Of a stretch of DNA of 64,000 bases, positions 1 through 9,010 are shown piece after piece. Position 1 is the stretch's first letter. Each line of letters opens with the position of its first letter. The notes beneath the pieces were generated by a model. That model ran no database searches. It saw nothing but the letters and a program-made list of their open reading frames with translations, and was not told the DNA's origin. This DNA comes from Globicatella sulfidifaciens DSM 15739 (GTDB lineage: Bacteria > Bacillota > Bacilli > Lactobacillales > Aerococcaceae), in assembly GCF_900167405.1 (NCBI RefSeq), contig NZ_FUWO01000011.1, positions 9,557 to 73,556 of the forward strand, read 5' to 3'. A program made the position numbers and the translations under genes.

Positions 1-124
1 TGCGGGGGTGGACAGACAAAGCGAAAATCATTCGATTTTCTACTTTTGGTCCACTCCCAACTTTGCGGGGGTGGACAGACGAAGCGAAAATCATTTGATT
101 TTCTACTTTTGGTCCACTCCCTAG
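1..124. repeat. Two tandem copies of a ~63-bp hairpin repeat
   Basis: Two near-identical units lie head to tail. Each has outer arms GGGGGTGGAC / GTCCACTCCC and an inner hairpin GAAAATC-N4-GATTTTC. The same unit recurs at 37670-37983 (five copies, opposite orientation) and once at 53529-53580. No ORF or transposase is associated. It looks like an intergenic REP/BIME-type or MITE-derived repeat. The left edge is cut by the window. Confidence 0.85.
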
Positions 125-204
125 GTTAAGATTTGAAAAAATATTAATACCCGATTCATTAAAAGCAATACTCACACGTTTTCAAAACAACTTGACCTCC
201 GAAA

Positions 205-259
205 ATAAAAAAAACGATAAGCAAGTCAAAGTTACCAATGAACTTCACCTACTTATCGT
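205..259 (-). terminator. Rho-independent terminator of murB
   Basis: Read on the minus strand, a long imperfect stem (outer arms ACGATAAG / CTTATCGT, about 19 paired positions) is followed by a run of eight T. It lies just downstream of the murB stop codon. Confidence 0.8.
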
Positions 260-268
260 CTCAAATGA

Positions 269-1186
269 TTATTGAACTATTTTTTCAACAGCTTCTCCTA
301 TAATACGCACTTCCGGTTCAAGACGCACTTGATTGTTACGCCAAATAACTTCTTGAATATATTCAATTAAGCGTACATAATCTGTTGCAGTAGCATTGTC
401 AATATTAACAATGAACCCTGCATGTTTTTTAGAGACTTCAGCACCACCAATACGATAGCCTTGTAGCCCTGCTTCTTGAATTAATTTACCGGTAAAGTAA
501 CCCGTCGGACGCTTAAAGACACTGCCGCAAGAAGGATATTCCAACGGTTGCTTGCTTTCTCGTAAGTGGGTTAATTCTGCCATTTTAGCATGAATCGCCT
601 CTCCATCGCCTTGAGCTAATACAAATTTAACCCCAATTACAATATCCTCATTTGTTTGGAAAACACTGTGTCGGTAACTGAATTCACACTCTTCACATTG
701 AATGGTTTTAAATTCACCTTCACGCGTTAAAATATCAACAGACTCAATGACGTCTGCTACTTCACCACCATAAGCCCCTGCATTCATATAAACCGCACCG
801 CCGATGCTTCCAGGGATACCACAAGCAAATTCTAGACCCGTTAAATTACTAGCGCCTGCTTTGCGACTGACCTCAATGAGTGGCACGCCACTTTGCGCAT
901 AAACTTCATTGCCATTAATCGACATCTTTTTCATCGCAGTTAAAATAATAACAAGTCCACGAATACCACCATCACGAACAATTAAATTACTAGCATTGCC
1001 CAAGATCGTTAAGGGAATTTGGTTGTCCTTTACCCAATTGATTAAAGTTTTTAAATCTTCTTTCGTTTCAGGAAAAGCAACTGCATCAGCAGGGCCACCT
1101 GTTTTAGTATATGTATATTTAGATAATGGCTCATCAAATTCTATTTTCATAGATAAATTTAAATCCATTAAGTTTGATAATGTCAT
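269..1186 (-). CDS. murB: UDP-N-acetylenolpyruvoylglucosamine reductase
   Basis: Cytoplasmic FAD enzyme that reduces UDP-GlcNAc-enolpyruvate to UDP-MurNAc with NADPH in peptidoglycan precursor synthesis. At 305 aa it has the length of the short type II MurB. An N-terminal FAD-binding half (TKTGGPAD near residue 28, GNASNLI near 63, GSIGGAVYMNAGAYGGE at 126-142) is followed by the MurB C-terminal domain with SCGSVFKRP at 219-227, where the Ser is the proton donor. C-terminal GGAEVSKKHAGF is also conserved. The ATG at 1186 has an AAGGA-type site upstream. It ends at its own terminator and lies 53 bp downstream of the GNAT gene. Confidence 0.96.
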   Translation of the reverse strand: MTLSNLMDLNLSMKIEFDEPLSKYTYTKTGGPADAVAFPETKEDLKTLINWVKDNQIPLTILGNASNLIVRDGGIRGLVIILTAMKKMSINGNEVYAQSGVPLIEVSRKAGASNLTGLEFACGIPGSIGGAVYMNAGAYGGEVADVIESVDILTREGEFKTIQCEECEFSYRHSVFQTNEDIVIGVKFVLAQGDGEAIHAKMAELTHLRESKQPLEYPSCGSVFKRPTGYFTGKLIQEAGLQGYRIGGAEVSKKHAGFIVNIDNATATDYVRLIEYIQEVIWRNNQVRLEPEVRIIGEAVEKIVQ

Positions 1187-1239
1187 TCATTTCATTCCTT
1201 CGCTTTTCAATACGTCTTATTTTAACATAATCTTTTTAC

Positions 1240-1758
1240 TTAATCGAGTACTTTTTCCATAACAAAAGAATCTAAATAACAGCCATCTACTTTTAATCGT
1301 TTACGCAAATTTCCCACTATCTCGAAACCGAATTTTTCGTATAACTTAATTGCGGCTTCATTTCTTTTGGCCACTTCTAGGGTAATGACTTTCAAATCTG
1401 AATTTTCTGCAAATTCAATCATCATTTCCATCATCATCGAAGCAATACCGTAACCCCAATATTCTTCCACTAAACAAATGCCGATTTCAGCAATGTGACG
1501 TTGCTTAGCGGCATTAAATTGCGTAATATTCGACATCCCAATAATTTGATCATCGACCTCACTCACTAGCAAAATACTGTTTTGTGCCTTGTTATATTTA
1601 TTTATGATGTCCACTTCTTCTTGAACCGTCAGGTTCAAACCTTCTTCACCAAAGGTTAAATAGGGAGTTTCACTACCGACTTGTTCACATAAACCTAAAA
1701 TCGCCCGGGCATCTTGTGCTTTGGCCACCCTAACATCGATTTCTAACTCCTCTGTCAA
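1240..1758 (-). CDS. GNAT family N-acetyltransferase
   Basis: A 172-aa single-domain acetyl-CoA-dependent N-acetyltransferase. The acetyl-CoA loop is seen as the EYWGYGIASMMM segment near residue 100, followed by the typical LEVAKRNEAAIKLYEKFGFE strand-helix ending about residue 150. Start codon and tsaE stop codon are directly adjacent (1758/1759), so the two genes are co-transcribed and coupled. Position beside tsaE resembles the tsaE-tsaB-rimI arrangement. However, this protein looks more like the broad RimJ/RimL/SpeG group than canonical RimI, so the substrate is not assigned. Confidence 0.85.
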   Translation of the reverse strand: MTEELEIDVRVAKAQDARAILGLCEQVGSETPYLTFGEEGLNLTVQEEVDIINKYNKAQNSILLVSEVDDQIIGMSNITQFNAAKQRHIAEIGICLVEEYWGYGIASMMMEMMIEFAENSDLKVITLEVAKRNEAAIKLYEKFGFEIVGNLRKRLKVDGCYLDSFVMEKVLD

Positions 1759-2226
1759 TTAAATCTCCTCCATTTTTTCTAACAGCTCTTGATATTGCTC
1801 GGTTGACTCGCCTTCAACCATTAAAATAATTTCTCTTTGATTAGGATCTGTTTGGGGAACAAATTTGATACGAAGACGATTTAATGGTAAATAGTCATAT
1901 AAATATTCAGACCATTCAATAAAAATGATAGACGGTTCATTCAGATAACTATCAAAATCAATCGTATCCGCGCCCCCTTCTTCTAAACGATAGGCATCAA
2001 TATGAATCAATTTAAAATTAGGTAAGGGGTATTCTTTTACAATTGTATAAGTTGGACTTTTAATGGCTCTTTTCACGCCTAGCTCCTTACCAACTTTTTG
2101 AGTAAAAGTGGTTTTACCACTCCCGAGTGGTCCATCTAATAAAATGACCATCCCCGGATTTAACCATGGAGCCATCTTTGACGCTAACGCTTGTGTCTCT
2201 TCAACTGAATCAATATAAAAATGCAT
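1759..2226 (-). CDS. tsaE: tRNA threonylcarbamoyladenosine biosynthesis ATPase TsaE
   Basis: ATPase of the TsaBDE complex that makes t6A37 in ANN-decoding tRNAs. The 155-aa protein carries the P-loop GPLGSGKTTF, the SPTYTIVKEY segment and Walker-B-like IHIDAYRL, ending in the FIEWSEYL motif typical of the family. A TTG at 2241 is in frame, but the ATG at 2226 has a GAGGT site eight bases upstream and gives the usual MHFYIDS N-terminus, so I chose 2226. tsaB and tsaD are not in this window. Confidence 0.93.
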   Translation of the reverse strand: MHFYIDSVEETQALASKMAPWLNPGMVILLDGPLGSGKTTFTQKVGKELGVKRAIKSPTYTIVKEYPLPNFKLIHIDAYRLEEGGADTIDFDSYLNEPSIIFIEWSEYLYDYLPLNRLRIKFVPQTDPNQREIILMVEGESTEQYQELLEKMEEI

Positions 2227-2356
2227 GCTTCTACCTCTCAAACTTAATTAATTTTATTATATTTAAACTATGATAATATTGCGAATAATTTGACTTTATT
2301 AACATTTCTTGATAAATTTAATAATAACAAAGACAAATTATAGGAGGTCGTAGACC

Positions 2357-2962
2357 ATGAAGAAATATGTAAAATTATTATCTCTACCGATTTTAACATT
2401 AATGCTTGTGGCTTGTGGTAACCAAAACAAACCAGCTGAAGAAACAACAACAGCTGCACCAGAAGCAACAACCGTTGCTGAAACGACTGGTTCACAAGTA
2501 AGCACACCAAATGATACTACAACTGTTGCTGATCAATCAACTGAAGAAGGTGAAGAAGCTGAAGAAACTCAAGAAGGCGAAACAACTGTTGAAGGTGAAG
2601 AAACTCAAGAAGGCGACGAAACAGAAGATGCTGATGTCGCTGCCACTGATGTTAAATTCACCTTATATGTAGATGGTGAAGAAACAGCTAATTTCGTAGC
2701 GAAAGATGCCGTTGAAGGTTCTGTTATCGATGCCATGACGTCAATTGAAGAGTTAGAATTCAACTTCAATGAAGATGAAGGAATCATTGATGTTATCGAT
2801 GGTATTGAAAATGACTATGAAACAGGTAAAACTTGGGTTTATTTATTAAATGGTGAGTATGCGGAATTTGGTGTTGTCTCACAAACACTTTCTGAAGGCG
2901 ACACAGTTGAATGGTATTATGGATTCCCAGAAGACTTACCAGTTAACATCATTCCTGAATAA
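2357..2962 (+). CDS. DUF4430 domain lipoprotein
   Basis: A 201-aa surface lipoprotein. Residues 1-20 are a lipoprotein signal ending in the lipobox LVAC with Cys20 as predicted lipidation site. Residues 21-95 are a low-complexity Thr/Glu/Gly spacer (ETTTAAPEA, repeated EEGEE/EGETTVEGEETQEGDE). Residues 96-200 form a DUF4430/transcobalamin C-terminal-like beta domain ending GDTVEWYYGF. Such domains occur in surface proteins of Gram-positives; ligand unknown. GGAGG precedes the ATG. It is transcribed alone and ends at a strong terminator. Confidence 0.85.
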   Translation: MKKYVKLLSLPILTLMLVACGNQNKPAEETTTAAPEATTVAETTGSQVSTPNDTTTVADQSTEEGEEAEETQEGETTVEGEETQEGDETEDADVAATDVKFTLYVDGEETANFVAKDAVEGSVIDAMTSIEELEFNFNEDEGIIDVIDGIENDYETGKTWVYLLNGEYAEFGVVSQTLSEGDTVEWYYGFPEDLPVNIIPE

Positions 2963-2980
2963 TAATAAAAAATGATTATG

Positions 2981-3013
2981 ACTCTTGAGTATCTCACTCA
3001 AGAGTTTTTTTTA
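2981..3013 (+). terminator. Terminator of the DUF4430 lipoprotein gene
   Basis: Perfect 10-bp arms ACTCTTGAGT / ACTCAAGAGT separated by five bases and followed by eight T. Confidence 0.9.
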
Positions 3014-3072
3014 TTATTCCTCATGAATGCTCGCCGATCATGTTAGATTTGATACGATATTTTAATACTCCA

Positions 3073-3340
3073 TTCACTCAGTTTTTAAATGTGAAAAATA
3101 CTAGTTAGATCACGCTAGTTATATTTTAGATAAAAGTAGGTGTTAGTATCTCATTCACTCGCATTTAGAATGGCAACTATAATATCGATAGATGTTTCAC
3201 TCTATTTTTCAATGTCCCTCCTATATATTGATGGACACTTCACTCTATTTTTCAATGTCCTTCCTATATATATTAATGGACGCTTCACTCAACTTTTCAA
3301 TGTTCCCTGTATTAAGCGTCACTTCACGGTCGTCCTTTAG
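3073..3340. repeat. Degenerate tandem array, period about 42 bp
   Basis: The phrase TTCACTC starts at 3073, 3154, 3196, 3239, 3284 and (TTCACGG) 3323. Spacings are therefore 81, 42, 43, 45 and 39 bp. The three middle units share TTCAATGT and TCCTATATAT-type blocks. The plus-strand ORF that crosses part of it is produced by the repeat and has no ribosome binding site. The stretch 3014-3401 holds nothing else recognisable. Confidence 0.75.
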
Positions 3341-3401
3341 GCACCTTTCTTAAATAGCGGATCATCATACTATACATTTCAACACTTTCGCTTTTACAAT
3401 G

Positions 3402-3440
3402 CAAAAGCCCGCCAACCTTTTCAATAGGTTAACGGGTTTT
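3402..3440 (-). terminator. Terminator of gmk-rpoZ
   Basis: On the minus strand, AAACCCGTTAACC pairs with GGTTGGCGGGCTTTT after a short loop, directly downstream of rpoZ. Confidence 0.8.
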
Positions 3441-3458
3441 ATAATCTAAAGTATTTCA

Positions 3459-3653
3459 TTACTCCTCAGGTTTTAATACACCTTCGATGACTTCTTCTAA
3501 AGCTTTACCAACTGGCTTTTCAGATTGATATTCTTCTAAAATATAATCATTGTTGTTACGCATATCATGTGCGCGTTTGCTCGCTAAAATAATCAAACCA
3601 TATTTAGACGGCACTTTTTTAATCAATTTATCAATCGATGGATATAGCATCAT
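3459..3653 (-). CDS. rpoZ: DNA-directed RNA polymerase subunit omega
   Basis: Small RNA polymerase subunit that assists assembly of beta-prime. The 64 aa contain the conserved core YPSIDKL near residue 4 and SKYGLIILASKRAHDM near residues 16-31 (the ASKRAH motif), with an acidic C-terminus. It starts two bases after the gmk stop, the gmk-rpoZ order common in Firmicutes, and ends at the terminator 3402-3440. Confidence 0.93.
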   Translation of the reverse strand: MMLYPSIDKLIKKVPSKYGLIILASKRAHDMRNNNDYILEEYQSEKPVGKALEEVIEGVLKPEE

Positions 3654-3655
3654 AA

Positions 3656-4294
3656 TTATCGTTCTCCTTCTTGTTGAAAATAATTTTTAATATCAGCACG
3701 AATACGATCCACAACACGCTCTACTCTTAAATGTTCACTTTGAATAATCGCATTCACTTTTTCAACGGCATGTTCTACCGTATCATTGACGACAACATAA
3801 TCATAATGTTGCATCATTTCAATTTCTTCTTTAGCCATTTGCATTCTTTCTAAAATGACATCTTCACGGTCAGTGCCACGTCCAGTAATCCGTGATTTTA
3901 ATTCATCTAAACTTGGCGGAGCAAGAAAAATAAAAATCCCCTCAGGCATACGCTCACGTACTTTTAGCGCACCTTGCACTTCGATTTCTAAAAACACATC
4001 ATTACCAGCTGCTAAGTTTTCTTCAATTTTTTGGATTGGTGTCCCATAATAATTGCCTACATATTCAGCATACTCTAATAATGCATCTTCTTCAATATAT
4101 TGTTTAAACTGCTCTTTTGAAACAAAATAATAATCGACACCATCTACTTCACCTGGTCTACTTTGACGGGTAGTTGCCGAGACCGAATAAACATAATTAA
4201 ATTTATTATCTTTAAAAATCGCTGCGCGAACTGTTCCTTTCCCTACCCCTGATGGTCCTGATAAAATTATGAGTAGTCCTCTTTGTTGAGTCAT
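3656..4294 (-). CDS. gmk: Guanylate kinase
   Basis: Phosphorylates GMP/dGMP with ATP to GDP/dGDP in purine nucleotide synthesis. The 212 aa have the P-loop GPSGVGKGT near residue 13, the GMP-binding [17 protein letters not shown] near 41-57 and the [13 protein letters not shown] lid region. A conserved RMQMAKEEI lies near 150. Normal family length. rpoZ follows immediately. A 238-bp stretch upstream (4295-4532) has no gene; it includes an 18-bp palindrome at 4405-4422. Confidence 0.96.
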   Translation of the reverse strand: MTQQRGLLIILSGPSGVGKGTVRAAIFKDNKFNYVYSVSATTRQSRPGEVDGVDYYFVSKEQFKQYIEEDALLEYAEYVGNYYGTPIQKIEENLAAGNDVFLEIEVQGALKVRERMPEGIFIFLAPPSLDELKSRITGRGTDREDVILERMQMAKEEIEMMQHYDYVVVNDTVEHAVEKVNAIIQSEHLRVERVVDRIRADIKNYFQQEGER

Positions 4295-4404
4295 TCAATA
4301 CCTCCGCCTATCTGTTCTGTCAATAATTTATAACTGTTATTGTATCACACTACATATTTTCATGAAAGGTAAATTCAAATTTTTCATTAAAATGTAAAGA
4401 TTTC

Positions 4405-4422
4405 TATATTAATGTTAATATA
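4405..4422. promoter_or_regulatory. 18-bp palindrome between gmk and proC
   Basis: TATATTAA-TG-TTAATATA has perfect 8-bp arms. It lies about 110 bp upstream of gmk and downstream of proC, so it could be a regulator site for gmk or an AT-rich chance palindrome. Confidence 0.3.
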
Positions 4423-4532
4423 GCGAAAATAGAGCACGAATGCAAACCATTCTGTCCAAATATTTAAAACTCTTGTAGATTACTGAAAATATGTTGGGAT
4501 TATTCACTTTATATAATCGCTCATAGTCCAAA

Positions 4533-5339
4533 TTACTTTGATTGAGACATACTTTCTGTTTTTAAAAATGATTGATACACGGCCTCCATCGCGGCATGAC
4601 GAAAGCCATTTTGCTCAAGCGAAGCAACTCCCGCAATCGTACTTCCTCCTGGTGAAGTCACGGCATCTTTTAAAGCACCAGGATGTTGACCGGTTTCAAT
4701 GACCATTTGAGCAGAACCGTGTACCATTTGAGCGGCTAAACGTTGAGCCATCTCTCGTGGCAAACCGGCTCTAACGCCACCATCAGCTAAGGCTTCAATC
4801 AATTGATAAATAAATGCCGGACCACAACCCGCGACGGCACTTGCTGCATTCATTTGTGATTCTGCTATCTTCATTAACTGCCCTGTTTGACTCATTAACT
4901 GTTTAAATAGTTGATGTTCGTCATCGGTAATAAAGTCCGATAAAATATAGGTGGTCATTCCTTGGCCAATCGCAACTGGCGTGTTAGGCATAATACGAAT
5001 TGCTTTTTGATCTTCGGGAATGACACTCTCCATTTGAGCGATACTCACACCGGTCGCCATTGATATCCAGATAGTCCCTGGTTTTGCTAATTCAGTAAGT
5101 TGATGAAGCTCACTCATTATCATCGATGGTTTTAATCCTAAAAAAATTATAGTCGCAGATGAAGCAATGGTTTCATTATCGAGAATTTCCACTGTTTGTG
5201 TTATTTGCTGACTTAAGGAATTTGCTTTTTCTTGATTGTGATTACTTAATAAAAATTGGGTATGTTGATCTACCGCTTTACTAACACCTATAGCGACGGC
5301 ACTCCCCATATTTCCAATCCCAATAAAACCTATTTTCAT
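4533..5339 (-). CDS. proC: Pyrroline-5-carboxylate reductase
   Basis: Final step of proline synthesis: NAD(P)H-dependent reduction of pyrroline-5-carboxylate to proline, in the cytoplasm. The 268 aa begin with the Rossmann motif IGFIGIGNMGSA, followed by FLGLKPSM, IMPNTPVAIGQGMT and the family signature SAVAGCGPAFIYQLIEALADGGVRAGLPR; the dimerisation domain has VTSPGGSTIAGV. It is transcribed as a single gene. Confidence 0.95.
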   Translation of the reverse strand: MKIGFIGIGNMGSAVAIGVSKAVDQHTQFLLSNHNQEKANSLSQQITQTVEILDNETIASSATIIFLGLKPSMIMSELHQLTELAKPGTIWISMATGVSIAQMESVIPEDQKAIRIMPNTPVAIGQGMTTYILSDFITDDEHQLFKQLMSQTGQLMKIAESQMNAASAVAGCGPAFIYQLIEALADGGVRAGLPREMAQRLAAQMVHGSAQMVIETGQHPGALKDAVTSPGGSTIAGVASLEQNGFRHAAMEAVYQSFLKTESMSQSK

Positions 5340-5498
5340 TTTTCATCCCTCCACCTTGTTTCATTTAGTATTATACAAAAAATAGCAAAGTTCAATTGTT
5401 TAAGTGTCTTTCGTCAATGAAGCGATTAGGTAATCGAATGCTCTGTTTCAAAACTATCAAACAAAATTGCTAATACCTTACATCATGTGCAAATATAT

Positions 5499-5566
5499 AA
5501 AGATTGTTCTAATGATTGGATGACCCGTTATTAACAGAAATCTCCCTGTCTTAGAACAATCTTTTT
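5499..5566. terminator. Long-loop inverted repeat, possible bidirectional terminator
   Basis: AAGATTGTTCTAA at 5499 pairs with TTAGAACAATCTT ending at 5563, followed by a T run on the plus strand; the loop is about 38 bases. No plus-strand gene ends here, so its role is uncertain. Confidence 0.4.
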
Positions 5567-5643
5567 GGTTTAACAACATTCTTTTCAATGATAGCGATTT
5601 TCAAATTTCCTAAACGCTTAAATTAGCGATAAATTCTACCTAA

Positions 5644-5765
5644 CTAGTTACTTAGAGCATCTGCAATTTTTACTTGGCTAGAAACTTTAATCAACTGCAA
5701 ATTTCACTAAGCTAGACACTCAAAGCATCAATAAATTTTACTTAGCTAGAAACTTTAATTAATAC
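5644..5765. repeat. Tandem array with exact 34-bp period
   Basis: CTAG recurs at 5644, 5678, 5712 and 5746, each 34 bp apart, followed by ACT-rich and TTTTACTTAG/TTTCACTAAG blocks. Units are degenerate, with blocks alternating between GCATC and AACTTTAAT types. It lies in the 612-bp gene-free interval between proC and the VOC gene, which otherwise shows nothing clear. Confidence 0.75.
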
Positions 5766-5951
5766 CTAACCTGCTGATGAATAGGCACTGATAATAACTT
5801 AAGACGCAAATCGTCGTAATAAGTCAACACAGATTGGAATGGTATTTTTTAGTGAAAACTTTGAATAACGTCGTACTTTCCCAATTACCACAATTGACCG
5901 TTGAATAAGCCCCACTATTCGTTGGTGAAGCTAGTTAAAAACAATTAAATA

Positions 5952-6329
5952 TTAAAGCTCACTAATCATAGCGTAATGATAGCCATTATAGTCTTCAAAA
6001 TAAGCCATTAATCGACCTTCGTATTCAAATGGCTCTTTTAAAATTTCTCCTCCACTTAACATTGCAATATGAAGTAAGTTGCGTAATGAAGTTGCGTCTT
6101 GCATCATAATATGAATTACCGCTGCATATTCACTTGGTTCTTTCCATGCGATACCTGTATTTTCTGTAAATCGATCTCTTTGGGTAAACACTATTTTCAT
6201 TCCATCATGAAAAGTGACTGTACAAGTCTGTTGCTCTGTTGAATAATCAACCCTCATATCTAAACCTTCAAAAAAGGTGCCAGTATTACGAATACTTTCA
6301 ACTGGTAAATTAAGCCAATAGGCATTCAT
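5952..6329 (-). CDS. VOC family (glyoxalase/bleomycin-resistance fold) protein
   Basis: A 125-aa protein with the two-fold beta-alpha-beta-beta-beta pattern of VOC proteins: LPVESIRNTGTFFEGLDM at the N-terminus and FEYEGRLMAYFEDYNGYHYAMISEL at the C-terminus, the latter typical of PhnB-like VOC members. Metal and substrate residues cannot be assigned securely. It is monocistronic; function unknown. Confidence 0.7.
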   Translation of the reverse strand: MNAYWLNLPVESIRNTGTFFEGLDMRVDYSTEQQTCTVTFHDGMKIVFTQRDRFTENTGIAWKEPSEYAAVIHIMMQDATSLRNLLHIAMLSGGEILKEPFEYEGRLMAYFEDYNGYHYAMISEL

Positions 6330-6377
6330 AACTTATCCTCCTCTTCAATCAAAGTCATTATACCATTTTATCGAAGT

Positions 6378-6449
6378 TAAAAAAAGCAGTGAGAGTAGTC
6401 ATTAATTGAAAATTCTATCATTTCCAATTCTGATACTTACTCCCACTGA
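6378..6449 (-). terminator. Terminator of gdhA
   Basis: On the minus strand, CAGTGGGAGTA and TACTCTCACTG form an outer stem, an inner AATTG/CAATT stem lies in the loop, and a seven-T run follows. Confidence 0.65.
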
Positions 6450-6500
6450 GACTGTTAACTTCAATCAGCTTAACTATTTATAAGAAAATAATGAAAAATC

Positions 6501-7841
6501 TTAAATAACACCATGAATCATCATCAATTCAGCTACTTGTTCAAATGATGCAATATCAGCTGCTGCACCATAATCAACACCTAAATCATAAGTGTCACGT
6601 GCTTTAACACATTGTGCGAATATATTTTTCATAATTTGTTGTAACTCTTGATCTACTCGTTCACTCGTCCATTTTAATCGCATTGAGTTTTGACTCATTT
6701 CTAAAGCAGAAACTGCCACTCCTCCAGCATTAGCCGCTTTACCCGGTCCATAATGAATTTGGTTTTTACGATAGACCTCAATCGCATCAGATTCACTTGG
6801 CATATTGGCGCCTTCAGCAACCATTTTTATCGCATTTTTAACTAATCGTTCAGCTTGAGCTTGATTGATTTCGTTTTGCGTTGCACAAGGTAAAGCAATA
6901 TCCGCTTTGACGTCTAAATCCCAAACAGATCCTTCTACTATTTCAGCTTCAGCATCAAATTCTTGGTAACGACTAATACGTTCACGACCGTTTACTTTTA
7001 ATTCTTCGATGGCGTCTAAATTAATACCATTAGGATTGAAAATGGCATGGTTTGAGTCACTCATTGTCACCACAATGCCCCCTAATTCAGTTACTTTTTT
7101 CGCTGCAAAAAAGGCTACATTCCCTGAACCAGAAATCATTACTTTTTTACCTGTCATCGTTTGTCCGGCTTCTTTTAACATCTCATTTAAGAAATAAACC
7201 AAACCATAGCCTGTTGCTTCAGTACGACCTTTAGAACCGTTAGCAGCAACGGGTTTTCCAGTTAATACGCCCGCCATTGGTCCTTGTAGTCGTTTGTATT
7301 GGCCTAATAAATAACCAATCTCACGACCACCCACACCGATATCTCCAGCAGGAACGTCAACATCTGGTCCGACATGTTTACTTAATTCTGTCATAAATGA
7401 TTGACAAAAACGCATCACTTCTACATCTGATTTACCTTTAGGATCAAAGTCAGCGCCACCTTTACCTCCACCGATTGGCAGACCGGTTAACATATTTTTG
7501 AAGATTTGTTCAAAACCTAAAAACTTCAAAATACTTTGATTAACGGTCGGATGGAAACGAAGTCCCCCTTTATAAGGGCCATTTAATGAACTAAATTGCA
7601 CACGATATCCACGGTTGACTTGTACTTGACCTTGGTCATCGACCCATGGCACTCTAAAACTAATAATCCGCTCTGGTTCTACGATCCGTTCTAAAATTGC
7701 TAATTGCTCATATTCTGGATGAGCCTCAACTACCGGCGCAATTGCATGAAAAAATTCCTTTACTGCTTGTAAATATTCTTTTTCATGTGGATATTTTGCA
7801 GTAAGATTTTCATATACTTTTGTTATATAAGATTGAGTCAT
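6501..7841 (-). CDS. gdhA: NADP-specific glutamate dehydrogenase
   Basis: Reversible reductive amination of 2-oxoglutarate to glutamate with ammonium. At 446 aa it has the hexameric bacterial GDH length. Visible motifs are GPYKGGLRFHPTVN, the catalytic-lysine segment LTGLPIGGGKGGADFDPKGKS, VPAGDIGVGGREIGYL and the nucleotide-binding SGSGNVAFFAAKK. The frame extends upstream to 7883, but AAGGGG sits eight bases before the ATG at 7841 (MTQSYITKVY), so I chose that start. Single gene with its own terminator. Confidence 0.95.
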   Translation of the reverse strand: MTQSYITKVYENLTAKYPHEKEYLQAVKEFFHAIAPVVEAHPEYEQLAILERIVEPERIISFRVPWVDDQGQVQVNRGYRVQFSSLNGPYKGGLRFHPTVNQSILKFLGFEQIFKNMLTGLPIGGGKGGADFDPKGKSDVEVMRFCQSFMTELSKHVGPDVDVPAGDIGVGGREIGYLLGQYKRLQGPMAGVLTGKPVAANGSKGRTEATGYGLVYFLNEMLKEAGQTMTGKKVMISGSGNVAFFAAKKVTELGGIVVTMSDSNHAIFNPNGINLDAIEELKVNGRERISRYQEFDAEAEIVEGSVWDLDVKADIALPCATQNEINQAQAERLVKNAIKMVAEGANMPSESDAIEVYRKNQIHYGPGKAANAGGVAVSALEMSQNSMRLKWTSERVDQELQQIMKNIFAQCVKARDTYDLGVDYGAAADIASFEQVAELMMIHGVI

Positions 7842-7939
7842 TGTCATTTCCCCTTTATTTTGGATACTCCTAGTATAGCACAAATCTCATTGTATTCACA
7901 TAAAACACGATAATGATTAATGATTTTTTAATGAATTAA

Positions 7940-8620
7940 CTATGATAAATGTTCTACATCTAGTGCTTTAAATTGAAAATATAGAATATACGATAGAATA
8001 CCTAAAATAATATTTATCATAACATTTACATAAAGCAAATTGAATGCAATCAGAGTACTCAAAATGCCAGCTAATAAACTTCCACTTAAGAATGCTAGAA
8101 AGTTTACCGTCAAAAAGATAAACTTCATCTTATAATGATGATCTTGGCTACGTACCCAGCGACCAAAAGTTAAACCGATATCCGTTAACGTTCCCGAAAC
8201 ATGAGAAGTACGAACAATCATCCCCCGATAAGATAAAAACATCCCATTTTGTAATGCAATCATAAAACTCAAATAATACAATAATACCGAATGGAGGGCT
8301 GAAATTTGTAATAATATTAATAACACACCATTTAATATAATTAAAATTCCACCATAGCGTTTTTGAGGGGTGAAGATCTCTTTTGGAAAAAGCATTCCCG
8401 CAATCACGCCACCAAAAATATAAGCCATAATTAACCCAAAATATAATTTTATCAAAGGCCAATTATTTTCAGCCACCACTAATCCCATCTGTGTAACCGT
8501 CCCTGTATGATGCGTTACCACATAGGAATATTGTAGAAAAGTACTGGCATTCAAAAATCCTGCTGAAAATGTTAAAGAAAACATCCAGCAAAATAATAAT
8601 CGCCTTAATCGTCTAAGCAT
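7940..8620 (-). CDS. DUF1275 (YoaK-like) integral membrane protein
   Basis: A 226-aa polytopic membrane protein with about six hydrophobic segments. The family pattern AGFLNASTFLQYSYVVTHHTGTVTQMGL near the N-terminus and QNGMFLSYRGMIVRTSHVSGTLTDIGLTFG in the middle matches DUF1275/YoaK; function unknown. The frame opens at 8680, but the ATG at 8620 has an AGAGGG site six bases upstream and begins MLRRLRRLLF, a typical cytosolic N-terminus before the first helix. This is the last core gene before the accessory island. Confidence 0.85.
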   Translation of the reverse strand: MLRRLRRLLFCWMFSLTFSAGFLNASTFLQYSYVVTHHTGTVTQMGLVVAENNWPLIKLYFGLIMAYIFGGVIAGMLFPKEIFTPQKRYGGILIILNGVLLILLQISALHSVLLYYLSFMIALQNGMFLSYRGMIVRTSHVSGTLTDIGLTFGRWVRSQDHHYKMKFIFLTVNFLAFLSGSLLAGILSTLIAFNLLYVNVMINIILGILSYILYFQFKALDVEHLS

Positions 8621-8866
8621 AACATCCCTCTTTATATAATATTGATAATTAAAATGAAATGAGCCATTATCTATTTTCATTCAAATGCTATTATACCGTG
8701 TGTTTAGGTATGTGTACAGTATCGATTGATTTTATTTTCATGGAGATAAAATGTAAGTTATATGGGCATCGTAATGATAAAAGTCCTGCAAAAGGATTTC
8801 GACTAGCTTTTCAATCATTGATTTAATTACATTTATACAATCCTATTCTACCGCGACTAGTTAAAT

Positions 8867-9010
8867 TTAGCAGGTCAAATCTGAAGAAATATTATATTTT
8901 CCCATAAGAAGCTTTTTAATCTTAAAGTATTCTTGCTTGTTTATTAGCTTTTCACTTAATAATTGCCTAAGCATGGCAAGCTGAATGTTATATTCTAATA
9001 TGTCCTCCAT
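8867..9010 (-). CDS. 47-aa SHOCT-like small protein from a mobile element
   Basis: Encodes MEDILEYNIQLAM...LSEKLINKQEYFKIKKLL...SDLTC. The pattern of a short helix followed by LLxxxLINKQEYxKIKKLL matches the SHOCT-like small ORFs that accompany serine recombinases in clostridial integrative elements (recalled knowledge). An AGAGGA site precedes the ATG. No recombinase gene follows, so this is probably a leftover of a larger element. The AT-rich, ATA/AGG codon style agrees with the island rather than the core genes. Confidence 0.6.
   Translation of the reverse strand: MEDILEYNIQLAMLRQLLSEKLINKQEYFKIKKLLMGKYNISSDLTC

Noticed and set aside
3140-3340. 66-aa plus-strand frame with repeated FSMSLLYIDGHFT text
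   Set aside because: It is the translation of the ~42-bp tandem array and has no ribosome site.
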